A stretch of 64,000 bases of DNA. Source: Endomychus coccineus (Eukaryota; Arthropoda; Insecta; Coleoptera; Endomychidae). Of the stretch, positions 1 through 13,394 are shown piece after piece. Made by a program: the position numbers and the translations under genes. The notes under the pieces are model-generated. The model had not been told where the DNA came from. It saw only the letters and a program-made list of their open reading frames with translations, and did not search any database. Location of the stretch: positions 28,872,297-28,936,296 of the forward strand of contig OY294068.1 in assembly GCA_958510875.1 (NCBI GenBank), written 5' to 3'. Every line of letters starts with the position of its first letter. Position 1 is the stretch's first letter.

Positions 1-2806
1 GTATAATTTATTCAGATTTCTGTGCGTAAATAACAACACACGTAAGAATCTAAATTACAAAACGCGAGCTAGTAACGCTACCTTTTGTATAAAGTAGGAT
101 CGAGGTCTGCGTTTACCTCATTAATTCCAGAGACAGAGCAAAAAGAACTTTTCTAGCAAATAAAACCAGGCGCATATTTAACAGCGAGTGAATGCGATTA
201 TTATCATATTATTTTTATGATTGCGACTCGAACGAGTATGCAAATGTGATTTGAACGCGACATCCAATATGTTTCGTTCTTAATTTCGACAATATACTGC
301 CCATAAAAGTTTTACACTTGTACGTAATTTAAAAAGTTGGAATGAACAAACTTGTATTTCTTTATTCGTCTTCGTACGATCAAAAGTTTGATTGTAACTA
401 TCTCATTATTTACGCTCTTACTTTTCAACGAAAACTACACGTAAATTCTCGAGTAACAATTATGCACTACAAAGTATATGACATTCCCGTTGATAACAAC
501 CTATACTAACTAGTTCTACATGTAGTCCAGGCTGTTAAGAAATTTCTTTGTCCGAATTTCCGCGAGTATCGAGTCTAATTTTGGCCTATTCTTATGTATA
601 ACGCTGAACACGATGGTATAGTTCAAATTTGAATTAACCCTGTGATCAAAAAACTGCCAATTTTCGATTTTTTGCGTTTTGAGAGAGGACTATAAGTTGT
701 ATGAAAAAATGTTTGTGACAAAGGTAGTTGGAAAAATTAATAGGCGATTTTTGGCTCCGGTTCGGAGTCGATTCGAGGTCGTGGGCCCAAGATAGGGCTC
801 ATATAGTGTGTTTTTTTGGCACATTGGAAAATTGAGTACCTATATGTCAGAGTTTTTGTTTTCTTCGTATTCTGTTTCGATGAAAAGATAGTATTTTTAT
901 TTTCTTTTCTTTTTGTTCTTAGTATTTTGACCTACTTCATTTTTGGCGCCAAAATCGGCAGTTTTGAAAAACCAGTATTTTGCGAATTTCAGACGATATA
1001 CTTATGTTATCGAACACTAAAATCGTTGTTTGATAAGAAAGAAGATAGTTAGTCAATGATATAGGCAAAATGGTTCGATCCAAATGGGCATCACCACTAG
1101 ATGTCACTAGCTCGATTGTGCCCAAGTCATGGCGTGACAATAATAGCAAATCGTCCAAGGTTCCGCAAATTATTAAATTATGAGATGGTTAACGAAAACT
1201 GCAAGAAATTCCAGAAATCCCTTATATGTTTCATATTCCATCCAGGAGGCGTACTAGTACAGTGCCATAAATTATGCAATTTTTGGAAGGTTCTATTGAA
1301 AGAACCTAGATGTCACGCGCGATTGCTTCAAACACTCTTCCTACAGTGACTGCCTAACTATCTTCTTTCTTATCAAACAATGCTAAAATCATTCGAAATA
1401 TTTCATCATTCTGCACCTAATATTCAAAATTCAAGCATTTTTGTCCAAGGACATAACTTTGGCGTCCTTTTGAAAACTTTGGTCCATCGAAACATCCAAA
1501 TTTTTTGAGGTTAGAAATTTTTACGGGATCCAAATTGTATTTACTATTAGAGATTTTCATAACGAATATATTAAATCTAAGCAGTTCGATTTAGGTTGAG
1601 TACAAGGGGAGCTATCCTAATAAATTTGTTTGGGCCTCTAGAGGGCCCAATTTTGGGCCTATCGACAAAAACCTTGAATGAAATTACATCGATGTACATC
1701 GGCTATTCAAGTTTTAAACAGCGTACGGTGATTCGTTTACAATTCCAAGTAATAACGATTCATCATAAAAAATTAGCGCGGAATTTCATTTAGCGGCAAT
1801 AAACGAGAGTCAGTACAATAGATTCCGCGCGCGAAATTATAGTTTCTTGAATATTTCAAAATGCACTTGAAAGCTCATAATCATTTTGTATGAATGTGTG
1901 AGTGTATGTAGAAGACGTGTGAACGTGTATATTTGTTACATAACCAATTTTTATATTTAAACAAAATAAATAAATTAAGAAATAATTTTGTTTTTTTCAC
2001 ATTTACATTTTTTTTCTTACGTTTTATATTTATTAAAAAATTATCTATATACCTAATTATTCACAAGTAACCTAAGTTTTATATTTTTTTCCATTATTCA
2101 TAACATAATATAATATTATAAAATAATTTATTCTAATAACTACTATACTATATATCATAACATACATAACATTGCTTATCAATAAAAATAAAAATAACAA
2201 CACAAACATTTTTCTATATTTTTTATATAGTATACGTAAAAATGTGATGAAGCAGAAATGAATACGTTGTCGTTTGATGATGCTGTGCTGTACACAACAT
2301 ATGATCTCTAATCTGAGAAAAAAGTTTGTAGCTATCATATATAAATTGTTAAGAAAAGTCTTTTGATAATTTTTATTTTTAATTGAATAATGATTATTAA
2401 TTAATTTGAATATTGATTTGAATATTTCAATGTTTTGAATTCTACCGGCTAGCTTTCTTATTGTATTTTATTTATTTTGAATCTTATGTTTGTTTTGAAT
2501 TGAATAATGAACTTTTAACTTTTTATTTTATATGGGATTATATATGGAATTAAACACAATGTTCTTTGAATGTTAAAACCTTTAATATTTAAATTTCTAT
2601 GATTCTAATTTATCTCGGGTATCAATTTTTACAATGTTATGTTCAAATAGATCTATGATCTAACCTCTAAATTATTTACTATTTATTTTTGCTTGCAAAG
2701 TTATAATCTACAATCTTTCTTTCAGATTTACAGACAGATAATAATACAATGGAGAAATAATAAATAAACTTACGTTTAGTTTATATCCAAGAATATGTTT
2801 TAAAAA
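1..2806. other. AT-rich stretch without recognised gene
   Basis: I see no gene with family resemblance here. Short open frames at 816-1052, 1101-1349 and 1596-1793 have no recognisable motif. From about 1970 on the sequence is very AT-rich. The only structure noted is the inverted repeat at 1026-1380. Confidence 0.5.
1026..1380. repeat. Perfect 27-bp inverted repeat pair, 301-bp spacer
   Basis: Bases 1026-1052 reappear exactly as the reverse complement at 1354-1380. Weaker matching continues outward for roughly 15 bases (a CTAAAATC-like block on both sides). Chance is unlikely for 27 bases, so this is probably the core of a decayed foldback or MITE-type element. No terminal motif or target duplication was recognised. 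Confidence 0.7.
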
Positions 2807-3519
2807 TGTAGGCAATGTTCAATTGGCTTGATCTTCTTACTAATTTGGTAATTCACTTTAACCGTACACAATTTCTCTGCTATACACTATAAACACAGGT
2901 GAACTATGGTTACTTCTTTTGAAATCAGGAACTGTTGAAAATTGTTTACTTAGTTTTATTCTTTTTATTAAAGATATATAAAAATCTTTAATGGTGGATT
3001 GGAACTTTATCGAAGGCTGGCTATCGTTCGAGGTTACTTATGAATTGTAGGTTACTGTAACCTTTAAACTTTGTTCGTAGACTTGGAACACTACTTGACT
3101 TGTTGAAATTATTTATTAACTTCGGTTACTTTGAACTTCTCGAAGATTGGAACACTTGGGTTCACCGATGTTTATCCAATAAACTAAGTTTACGGAAATT
3201 TTTATGAGTTGCAGGAGTACCTTGACTCTTCAGATGTTGATTGCTAACTGACTTGGCTTGTCTTCAGATGCCTTTTATAGGCATTCAAAACCGCCGCTAC
3301 TTAATGTCATAATCCACCTATGAGGTGCTTTCTTTACCTATCAAGAATGCTTTGATGATTGTTGCAAACTGACATAAGTTTTACATTGTTACCCGTCTGA
3401 CGTTTATAATCCGTCTCGACCAATCAGAATTTAGTATTCTATAAATTTTGAATTATTGGAGATTTTCAACTTATTTCAAATGATGATGATTCCTTCTTTT
3501 TAAATTAATATTGCCTACA
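2807..3519. repeat. 713-bp element with inverted ends (solo LTR or MITE)
   Basis: The segment starts TGTAGGCAAT (2807-2816) and ends ATTGCCTACA (3510-3519). With flanking A and T runs, the inverted match reaches 15 bases on each side. TG...CA ends suit a solo LTR, but no direct target duplication is visible because the flanks are AAAAA on one side and TTTTT on the other. A TIR element is equally possible. No coding capacity was recognised. Confidence 0.5.
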
Positions 3520-6159
3520 TTTTTCCACACACTTTGGTATGAGATAACCTATGATAAGGTTATTATTAATATGATTATTCCAATAATCATTATAAATTTG
3601 ACAGTTGTCATTCTTAAAAACTAATACATAATATAATATATCAATAACATTTCTTTCACATTATATAACTCAAATTTACTAATCCTAATTTATATCTATA
3701 ACATTTTCAATAGTTTGTGCTATCTCATGATAGTTTTTGTAATCATTTTAATTATGATTTCTGCCTTCGTAACACTGTACGTTTATTCCCTTTCACTGAA
3801 GTTCTTGTTTTACACTTCTAATTCTAGTTACATTGTTGTTTATTATGTTTTAAATTGCTTATTATATTATACTAACTATTATTTAACTTTTAATATTGTT
3901 TTTAATTCCATATAATATCTTTTTATTAATCTTTACTGATTTCCAATGTTCGGTAAGTTCTAATTTTTATCATTGTTTAGGAAATGAAATCATAACAATA
4001 TATCTATAATGTAAATTTGTACACTTGCATTTATTGTCATTCTAAGTCATGAAACGAATAGTGGTTTTAATAGGGCCAAGTTTTATCACAGAGGTGTCAC
4101 AAAATGAACGCACAATCCACATTTCGCGGCATTAGTGTTTCTGTCATAGTAGACTTCTGAAAATATGACAGATAATGATGACTGTCATACACGATTATTA
4201 AGTATTCAAAATAAAAATTTGGAGAAACGCTCGGACCCGTCGATTATTGACAATTTTCAGAAAAAAATAATTGAGTCCTTTTTGCAAGAAAAAGGTTTAA
4301 ATCATGTTAAATATCATCAACTTCCGGTGCCAATTGGCCAATTCCCAGGTGATGATGAATAATTCTGTTCTTTTTGACTTCGGAATCGTAATTAGAGACC
4401 AAATACCCCCGTGTGAGTATTTCTGTCTCAAAATAACATTTTTTTTTGAGATCTGGAGAATTTGTTAATTTAAATTGCTTATAAACGGTCAATTTATTAA
4501 TAAAACAATTGTTGTGCCGATTTCCCATGGTGAGACTGGGTGACCAATGATTCTTAGGATATCAAAAACATTTTCCAACAAATTTCAGACAAAGATCAAC
4601 AGTACAAAGATATTCCAACAGTTGCCGTTATCTCGTCTGACTGTACTATATGTCTATATGGCAATATAAGTAACTTAATAGCTAATCCGTCTCTGAAGCG
4701 ATATTGTAAATTTGTGATGTATCATGACTGATAAATCAATGGGACCGCGAATAACATTCAATCAAGCGATAACATGATGTTCGACTTCTGTTTACCTCTG
4801 ATGTCGCTTGGGTTTGAATACACTTTAAAAAGTGGCGAGTGAAAGCATCTGATTATGAACTTTCAAATATCATAACAAATAGTGGATAGACTTGTGACAA
4901 GAGTCATATCGACATACTACAATTACACCTCTGAAATGTGGGAAATGTTAACTTAAGGTAATGACTGTTGCAATAAATTTCCAAGCTTAATAATTCTGAT
5001 ATCACAAGCAGATTCTGAAACGTCGCATATGTAAATGCTTTGTTTGAAATAAGTCACAAAGCCTCGTAAGTTTAACAGCTCCTCGCGATTACAAGGGTGA
5101 TTAAAGATAGAATCCTCCGTCATGTATCTCGGCATGGTTTAATAAGACGGAGCGAGTGAATCGTAATAAATCTATTTCCTAGGCGGCCGAGATTAGCAGC
5201 TGAGGGGGCGGGGGTGGAAGAGGGTCGTTTGACTGGTATTTGTGATCAACATGGATGGCTGGCATACCAACATACCGGCCGAAATGTTATCAAGCAAAGA
5301 AAATCTAACAGACAATCTTGTCTCGGTTATCTGTTTCGTGACGTTTAGAATTCATTAAAATTACATTGCGAATAGGTATAACATCAATCGGTTCTACTAA
5401 AACCAGCCGTATTCACCCTCGAATTTGAATAAAAACTCCTTAATAAATCAACGCTGAATTATACTTACCATACTTCATGTTCTTGTTATATTTATAAAAT
5501 GGTACTATCCGAATATAAAGATACAGAAATTAACTATTAATAATGATTCTTGACCCAGGTATGAATTATGTATGAAATTTTCGAGAAAAAGGTCACAATA
5601 ACACATATGCTTATTATTTTCGTTTTTACGTACGTTTCGGTCTCACGATCATCATCAGAAGACGTATCAATATATAAAACGTGGTTTCTAAAAACTAATT
5701 GTATCACCACAACGCATTAATTTCAATTAATAATGCTCATGTCGCCGAAACGAACAGAAGCACGAGCAATCGAAATTATAACACATTAATGATTTAAGTA
5801 TATGAATTAAGAATCCGCTGCTTAGCAATATTCTCATGACCTCTAAATTCATATCGAATCACAGTTTGTAACTGAACTAAAAATATATCGTTCAAGTACC
5901 CACTTTCGAACCAGATGTTGAAGACTTATGAGGTAATAGAAAAAGGTGGTCAGATCTGATTGGAAATATTGCTATCTGAGCATTCACCTAAAAAATATAC
6001 TCTTAACATTATAAAGACGAATGTAGGAATTTGCAAGAGTCCTATAATTGATGTTTTATGTGAATCATCTCCAGAATAGATCTTTTATAATAATTGGTTT
6101 CCTTAGTTAAGATATTAACATTTTTGTAATAGAATTGATGGTTGTAATCAAAGCAGTGT
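3520..6159. other. No recognised gene; small uncharacterised ORFs
   Basis: A hydrophobic 66-codon frame (3715-3915, plus) looks like a by-product of T-rich sequence. A hydrophilic 65-codon frame (4165-4362, plus) has no motif I know. Around 5630-5665 is a string of the type CGTTTCGGTCTC followed by ATCATCATCAGAAG, a wording often seen near the ends of Penelope-like elements. I would not call an element from that alone. Confidence 0.4.
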
Positions 6160-6640
6160 TTAGCAAGGGCGGTTAAAAGTTTTTGCTCCTTGTACTATAC
6201 TTATGGCTATACACTCTTTTTTGTAAATATTGTTTAGAGATTCCTGTATAAGTATCATCGCAATCTGAACAATGTGATGGATCCATGTTTCGTCCAAAAT
6301 TACGAAACGGTGCAAAAAGTCATTATCGCGCTTGAACATCGCCAAACAAAATTGTCATACGGTCGTGCTTTCTCATATTCAAAAATGTATGCAGAATGTT
6401 CTGTTCAGTTGAGATGCCCATAGCGTCAGCAATCTAGTGCACTTTAACTGGCTGATCGGCCAATATCATACCAAGGACTTTATCTACGATTTCTGGCGTT
6501 ATAACCTCAATTGAACGACCAGAAGAATGTTCGGCGTCCTTTGTACCTTGGTTTGCTCATTTTTTTTTCACGCATGAAATAATGTCCAATCAAGACGCGA
6601 AATTCATTTTTTCCATGTTTACAAAAGTCTCCAAGGCTGC
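6160..6640 (-). pseudogene. mariner transposase fragment
   Basis: Read on the minus strand, the frame beginning near 6640 gives a mariner-type order. First comes a DAEHSSGRSIEV stretch, then TPEIVDKVLGMILADQPVKV and a second helix-turn-helix-like part with MGIST. It ends in a block with FLHRFVILDETWIHH, which carries the first catalytic Asp of the DDD triad (V/ILDETW). Stop codons occur near 6590 and 6420, and the catalytic C-terminal half is missing or replaced after about 6300. This is a dead copy. The sequence upstream of its start (6600-6720) is shared with the fragment at 25410-25640. Confidence 0.8.
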
Positions 6641-8564
6641 TCGCTTTTGATGGGTGTCAAAACAGAGCTGAATGACATATCGGTCTGAAAATCTTAATGT
6701 GTTTTAGTTAAAGATGGTACATCACAAATGTCACATGAGATTTTAGACATTGAATTTACAAACAAGTAAATTTCGAGCGTTATATCTATATTCGTAGAAA
6801 CAAAGACGTACCATGAGAGCTGAAGGGAAGCAAGATTTCTTTTGCTACTGCTCACTCCGTCTTACTAAGTGGCAGGAAAACAGCACTATGGTTTGATCCA
6901 ACCCTATCTTTTTTTTGGCATGAGAATACCCACGGTATACAAACCACATGAAAAAAACTAAAAACGACCTAGTAAATATGAGATTTTGAATCGACAAAAC
7001 CCCGAAATATTTTTTTGTCTACGACCTAAGGACGGTGGGTGGTCCATTATCAAGAAATATTGGTAGGAACTTTTCTACAATCTCAGCAACTTGATGAACA
7101 TAGCAAAATGATGACGACAGATCCTATTTTGAGAGTTTTTGGGTAGATATATTTGATACCAGCATTTCAAGGGGATCCGAAAGTTTGATTGTGACCAAGG
7201 CCGGATTTATATATTGCGGGGCCTCCAAGTACAACATCGTGATGGTGCCTCCTTCTCCAAACACGATCCATCCGACAATAAAAGAAGGCTTCTTAATGAG
7301 GAAAAATTACAATTGGAACATACATTTTATTTAAATAAACTATAAACTATATATTTAAAATATTGCTTTGTGAATTGCGATATTCCTTGTGACATTTATT
7401 CTTTTAGTCTCACAGCTATGACGATTGTATATATGATTCGCAAAAGAATATTATATTATGCAAACATTATACCAACCAAAAAAAAAGAGGGGCGGGCTTG
7501 AATTAAGTAAATTTATGGAATCTCCAGTATTCCATTGCAAACGCTGAAGTTCAATTTATGGAAGTTACAAATAAGAGTGTTATCAAAATAGAAATGTTCA
7601 ATGTTCAATTTTACAACATGGATGATGAGTTCACTTGAGAAATCCTACCCTGCTTTGATTCATTGGACATATTTAAATATACATTGAAGTAAACAACATA
7701 GCGTCAATTTACTGTGACTCATTAGCATCTAAATAAACCCTAGACAAAACTCTACCATCTGATTCAGGAATTTCACACAAGGAATATAAGAAACTGATAC
7801 CCAGCGAGGATTTCGATTCCGTTATTCATTGTCATCAATCTCCCCTGATCCCTCTATCCATTCCCAGATGCGTCCAGTCACTATTACTTTAAAACTAGGG
7901 AGTGATACGTCCATTTAAAGCAAGATATTCACGTTTAGTTATTAGCAGTGCAACTGCATCGAAAATTTATATGTGCGTGGAAGTTATAAATAAAACAGGG
8001 GAATCTGAGGAACATAATAAATGTTCGATGTATCTTCATTAGCACACTACATAATGAGGATTTTTAATATTGATGGAGCTCACTCACGGAATACTTAATA
8101 TACCTTTATCCTTTAAATTCCGAAAGCGTACATCTAAATTGTAATTATCGTCGTATAATAATTGAGTAACAATGTATTATTCAAATCTAATCGGAATCAA
8201 AACCAGATATTAAATAAAAACGTACCTATCTCACAGGTTTGGCGCCATAAATATGTACAGGTTGTTGCTCAAGCTAAAATTAATTACTATTGACGATCAA
8301 TAATTGCAAACGCCGTCTGGTATTCCATAAAGTTCCTATTTGCCCCTTCATAATCCTTGGTCACCATCACAAGACATACAAACAAGAATAGGATTACTTT
8401 CTGCTCAGACGTTTCGAGTATATTCAGCATCATTTTCGAATGAAAGCAGCTTGATATTCGATGTAAGTTTCAAATTTTTTATACTCTTGACTGGGAGGTA
8501 ATCATAAAGCAATATAGGTCATGAACTGCTTCAACAAAGGAAATATATTATACAGATTTTTTTT
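6641..8564. other. No recognised gene
   Basis: The first 80 bases are the mariner 5' region. After that I see no coding frame with recognisable motifs. A phrase near 7197-7225 (AAGGCCGGATTTATA) resembles the tips of some DNA transposons but has no partner. The string around 8395-8450 (GACGTTTCGAGTATATTCAG then CATCATTTTCG) is again Penelope-tail-like and is not called. Confidence 0.4.
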
Positions 8565-9153
8565 TGACGTGACAACGTCTTATTATTCGATGAAGCGTTC
8601 CATTTAAGCATGTGGCGTTACCTCGCTCTAAGGCGTTCCATTTAAGGTTTGAAGTGCAAGCGAGAGCGTCTCCTACTTGAGTGAGCGATGCGTCCGCGTG
8701 GACAGCTGCTATACAAAATAATACATTTACATGTTTTCGTCAAGTATGAAGTGTAGTGAAAAGTGAATGTGGTGTCAATTGTTTATAGCAACGATAATTG
8801 CGGCGATAAAGGTAATGATTCTTTCGATATTAAATATATGTTCAGTGATATATTGTCGAATATTCGTGCTTTCATCATTAAAATAAATAGCATCGGTCCG
8901 CTAGTGCAGCGATTGTAGGTTATGCTATAATTGACAAAACTATAACAATAAGTTAACAGAACTATTTCACGATGAGTAAAAAATCAATTGCTTCACTATT
9001 CGATCGAAATAATTATCGAGCGTAGCTATGATTTCAAAAAATTAGAACATAAATGTTAAATCTTCCACATATCATAACAACATGTCTGAAATGACAGGTT
9101 GGACCAGCCAGCCGTCCATTCAATCAGTATTTTCTTATGACGTTGTCACGTTG
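8565..9153. mobile_element. Non-autonomous TIR element (MITE-like), about 590 bp
   Basis: The core ACGTGACAACGTC occurs at 8567-8579 and as its reverse complement at 9139-9151, with a few more matched bases on each side. The 13-base core is itself partly palindromic (GACGT...ACGTC). The interior shows two copies of GCGTTCCATTTAAG about 40 bp apart and no transposase. Superfamily and target duplication could not be decided. Confidence 0.6.
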
Positions 9154-9200
9154 AACTATCGTCAGTAAACCGACTTTACAGACAACCGATTTTTTTATTC

Positions 9201-9640
9201 TTTGACTACACGAGAGGGAAATCTATAATATGTGAAGAACATCGTGTGAGTCAGCAGTAGGATGTGGGGAGAGGAGATATGCATTCGTATTTTTCTTGAA
9301 GGTTTGGAGGTTACAGGCATAGGGAGAGAGTTCCACAATTTCGCTGTTCGATAAAAAAATTAAGTCTGGTAGGGAGAAGTTCGGCAGGTCTTGATTTTGA
9401 CAGTGAAGTGGTGACTAGTTTCAGCTCGTCTAGTCCGCCTATCTGGAATGTCTCGCGATGGAACAGCAGACAAGATTTCTGAAGAACACCGACCATGGAA
9501 ATATCTATAGGAAAGGAAGAGATCTTACACCTTTCTACGATGCTCTAGAGAGGTCAATGAACTTGTAAGAGTGACATCACGAATCAAACGAATAGCTCTC
9601 TTCTGGATATAATCCAAGAGCTTCGGCGTTGTAGTATTCC
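9201..9640 (-). mobile_element. Non-LTR retrotransposon family A, 5'-truncated 3' end
   Basis: This is the C-terminal end of a jockey/CR1-type reverse transcriptase, read on the minus strand with frame breaks. Recognisable are HGRCS-type, IPDRRTRRA-type and WNSLP/VFP-type blocks seen in fuller form in the copies at 48972-49669 and 52669-53400. The 3' terminus is the family string CGTGTAGTCAAA (reverse complement at 9201-9212), followed by an A-rich tail on the element strand. Truncation at about 9640 is typical of incomplete reverse transcription. Confidence 0.8.
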
Positions 9641-11454
9641 GCCGAGCGTTGTGTTTTTAGATAATAATAAATCTGAACTTACTCCAGATTGCTCTAGATT
9701 TAATATTTCCCAAATAAGTGAATAGGTTCGGAATCCTATCTCACTGCTTGTAACACTTGAACTTGTAACAGCCGGCTGGGTATCATTTCAGGTAGCGTTA
9801 ATACCTCATCGACGTGTTGTATGAATTTTTAAAAATTTTTGTTGGAACCTGTTCGGGTATCAGAGATCTTAGTTGATCCGTGTACCCTTAAGGTTCTTTT
9901 AAAGCTGCCACCACTAGGCGTATATTTCAGCCCACCTAGAAGCTGTTTTTGACTATGAGGACGCGATCCCTTCCAAGGGACCGGCTCGTACAATTACCTA
10001 TACTTATATCTTTATATCTATTCAAGCGTAAATTCTGAAGGACGTATTCGCTGAGAGGTGATTAGGGATTTCCAGTTAAACTCGTAAATCAAATTAAATA
10101 ATAAATGTATATTGAATAAAACAAAATTAACAAAAAAAATGATACATTAACCAACAACGAACGTTTATAAAATTAATCCAAAATTTGGTCATAGGAATGA
10201 TAGCATAGATTTAAAAAGATGTCAAGTTCAGGTTGACCCCAAGTGGGAACCTGAGAAATTATCAATGTCGCTCGATCTACCCCCTTCTTGTCCATGTTCT
10301 CTTTAGAGAGTTGAAATAAATGAAGGACTAATTAGCACAACCCCGAACAGTGATCGGTTTCGCGCTCGATCACGCCGATTATTGATAAATAATGTTAAAA
10401 AAATTAAAGAATTCCTCCCTTTCTGGTAAGGTGGGGTAAACCTAACGACATTATGCTCTACAACCATTTCCCCTAAGTAATCTCCGATAAGCGGAATTTG
10501 TATAGACACTCCAAATAGCCTGAATGGCAGGAAAAATTATATTAACAAATAAAACAGTGGCGGGCGGAACATGGTCTGAATGGTAAATAACCACATTATA
10601 TTATATTACCGATTCCGAGGTTGAAGACAATATAACAGTTGTTGTTTGGCAATCAAAATGCACTTACCCTGTTGGCCTAATAACACCATTTCATCTCGCC
10701 CCTTGTAGAAATACGAACAAAAGATTTAAACACTCGATTTCTACATCGGATTAAATTTAGCATGATAGAAAATTGTCACAAAATGACAACAACACTTTAC
10801 GCGTGACGCGAAAGACGCGAACAAGTCCAGCACTGCTTTAGCCCCCCAGGAATGTATAACCCTTGTTGCATTGTTAATTTAATATCTATGAATTTCTTGA
10901 ACTTGATTTGTATATTCTGGACAAACATTATATTAATTGATTTGATTTAATGCAACACCGAGCATCCCTGTGGACATAAAGCAAGCTGGCCTTACCGACA
11001 AGTACCTGGTGGAGTACTAACTGAGAAGGTGGTTGAGAACTGCCTTTTTTCCTCAAAGTAATTAGTTTTTATGAAATCATTGAAGCGGGGGGACCACCCC
11101 ACGCTCAATCTTAGAAAATATGTTCAATTTCGAATTCCAGGATCAGAACACGCCCATGAAATATAACAACAGCCAATAGGAATCTAACTAGGCGAAAGAA
11201 TTGCTCTGTTCAACTCCACGTAAACTTTTCCTGACTCAGGGAAAAAAAGTACCATTGACCTCGCGCCGTGCTTACGTTTGTAAAACATGGTTCATGGCTG
11301 ACCGGCCAATGATACAGGAAAGTGGGCTCAGGTTACCGTCGCTAGGTCTGTCTGGTATATCGTGTTCAAGATATAATAATTTATAAAATTTTCAATTTGA
11401 ATTTAAATCAATATTATTCAAAGGCCCCAAAACAAAAAGTAATAATCCGTCGGA
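9641..11454. other. No recognised gene
   Basis: Several short minus and plus frames (for example 10303-10509 and 11201-11386) lack any motif. I see no transposase or RT signature in any frame that I read. Confidence 0.4.
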
Positions 11455-12740
11455 TTATTACAGCGTATGTTTGGGAGCCGAACTCCAAACATGTGAACAG
11501 TACTCCAGGACAGGTCACATCTGTGCTTTGTAGATTATGAGGAGTTGTTGGGATGTGAAATAGCTCTTGACACGGAATAGAAAACCCAATTCATGAAGTA
11601 TTATTCGCAATGGACCACAATTGATGGTTCCATGAGAAGGTGCTGTTGGTAGTGATCCCGAGTATTGATATGGAAGACTTCAATGGAATAGTTGTACTTG
11701 ACATCATATTAGGGATTATAGAATCCGCTTTCCTGGAGAAGACGCAAGCTGAATTTTACTTGCATTAAACTCTACGAGACTATCAAATCCCCATTCCAAA
11801 ATCTATGCCAGATCTCCATTAATTGAGTCAACCTGTCTTCCTCTGGCTTCAATGGATGGTATAGGGGCTCCAGATGAGAAAGTGGTATAAAGTGTACCAT
11901 CATCTGCAAGCTGTGGATGGGACAGGTGGTATCTTCCAGCAGATTGTTGATATGGAGGAGACACAAAATTGATGCCAAGACAGATCCCAGTGGAACATCA
12001 GCGTTGATAGGCATTGTATCGGAGGATACTCCCTCAATCACTACATGAAATGATCTATCTGAGAAAAACTCGATAGTAAGCGAGGAAGCAGCAAACCATA
12101 AGACGGAAGTTTCCCAAGAAGGCTTTGGTGCCAGACTCGGTCCAATGCTTTGAAGATATCCAATGATACAGCTAGAGATTCCTCACGTTTTCAATAGATT
12201 TCCTCCATATATGGGTCACGTAGACAAGCAGGTATCCTGTTCATATTTGCTGACGGAAGGCATATTGCCAGTCACTCACAATTTTGTAAGCTCTCTAGGT
12301 ATTTGATGAGCTCGATGTTGATTGCTTTCTCCATCACTTTAGAGATCACAGATAATGGTGCAATGGGTCTATAATTATTGGGAAGAGTCTTCTTTCCTTT
12401 TTTGGGAACGGTTGCGCTCTAGCTGTCTTCCAGCTGGAAGGAAACACCAAGTTTGTATGAAAAGGTAAACAACCTGCAAAAAACTGATGTTAATTCCTTG
12501 AGAACGACAGGTGGAATTCCGTTTGGCCTCATAGACTTTTTGGCCACCTTTGGTTAGGAGAGGAATGAGCTGGAAGTGAAATTCCCACTAATTGCTTTGA
12601 CAAAAGTCCAAAACGAACGTGAGCCATTCGGGCATTAGATAAGCTTTGATCTTATTTTGCCATTATATGACATCGTTTCTTCGCACTGAGTTGATATCAG
12701 CTGTGAGTCTTGTGAGTTAGAGCGAGCCAGACCAAAACTG
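11455..12740 (-). pseudogene. Family A non-LTR reverse transcriptase, degenerate
   Basis: Reading from 12740 downward gives the RT in order: a linker with RSFWTFVKAISGNF, then SMRPNGIPPVVLKELTS, then the finger motif NNYRPIAPLSVISKVMEK. Next comes LAVSLDIFKALDRVWHQSL with the first catalytic Asp region, then LPSYGL, then a ...GSVLAS block. Finally comes an ADDGTLY block near 11900, the equivalent of the YADD catalytic box. There are numerous stops and frameshifts. The 90-codon frame at 11772-12041 is one surviving piece. This is the longest RT portion of family A in the window; the 3' end beyond about 11455 is lost. Confidence 0.85.
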
Positions 12741-13390
12741 CTTTTTTCTTGAAGAACCGTGTTCAATGCGCTTTGAACCCAAACATTTTCTTGTCGAACC
12801 AATGACGTCAGCATTGAATGCGGTTCAATCTAATTTGAATGCATCCCTAAGAACGATTCGAAATCCAAAAGCAATAGAAGAGAGGGGAAATGTCAGACCA
12901 TTCGACAATTTTTTGACAGATGTTTCACAGAAGAGAAATACTGAACATCAACATTTTTCTTCGTTAAAAGGTATGATAACCTCTACTATAAGGAACATTC
13001 AATACGGGGTCATCTATCCGAGAGAGCAAATCTCCTAGTCTGTTTCTGGAACCTGAACAGCTGTAGAAAATAGTAATCCAGATAATTATCCACTCATTAT
13101 CCGGCAAAATTATCAATCTTTGAATGTTGAAAAGTGTGGAAAATAAATAATTTCTAGAAGATACTCTCTTCTGCCAACTGCTACTGATTTATCAGAAGTA
13201 ATGCGTTAATTTGTCGATCATCAACCAAAATTGGAATAATATCGTGCAAATTCATTTTCAATTTCATAATAATCGTTAGCGACGATTAATATAAACAATA
13301 ATTATTATATTGGTGACCATTGACGATTCAAAACGGTTTATTTTTTCGGTTGCGGTTCATCCAATAAAAAACACCTCAACATTCTATAGT
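12741..13390. other. Unassigned; 90-codon ORF of unknown origin
   Basis: The plus frame 12766-13038 starts MRFEPKHFLVEPMTS. It is hydrophilic, with no signal peptide, repeat or known motif. I cannot say whether it is real. The rest of the stretch is AT-rich without features. Confidence 0.25.
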
Positions 13391-13394
13391 ACAA

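Noticed and set aside
5625..5670. Penelope-tail-like wording without coding sequence
   Set aside because: A short phrase only; no GIY-YIG or RT frame nearby. The same applies to 8395-8450.
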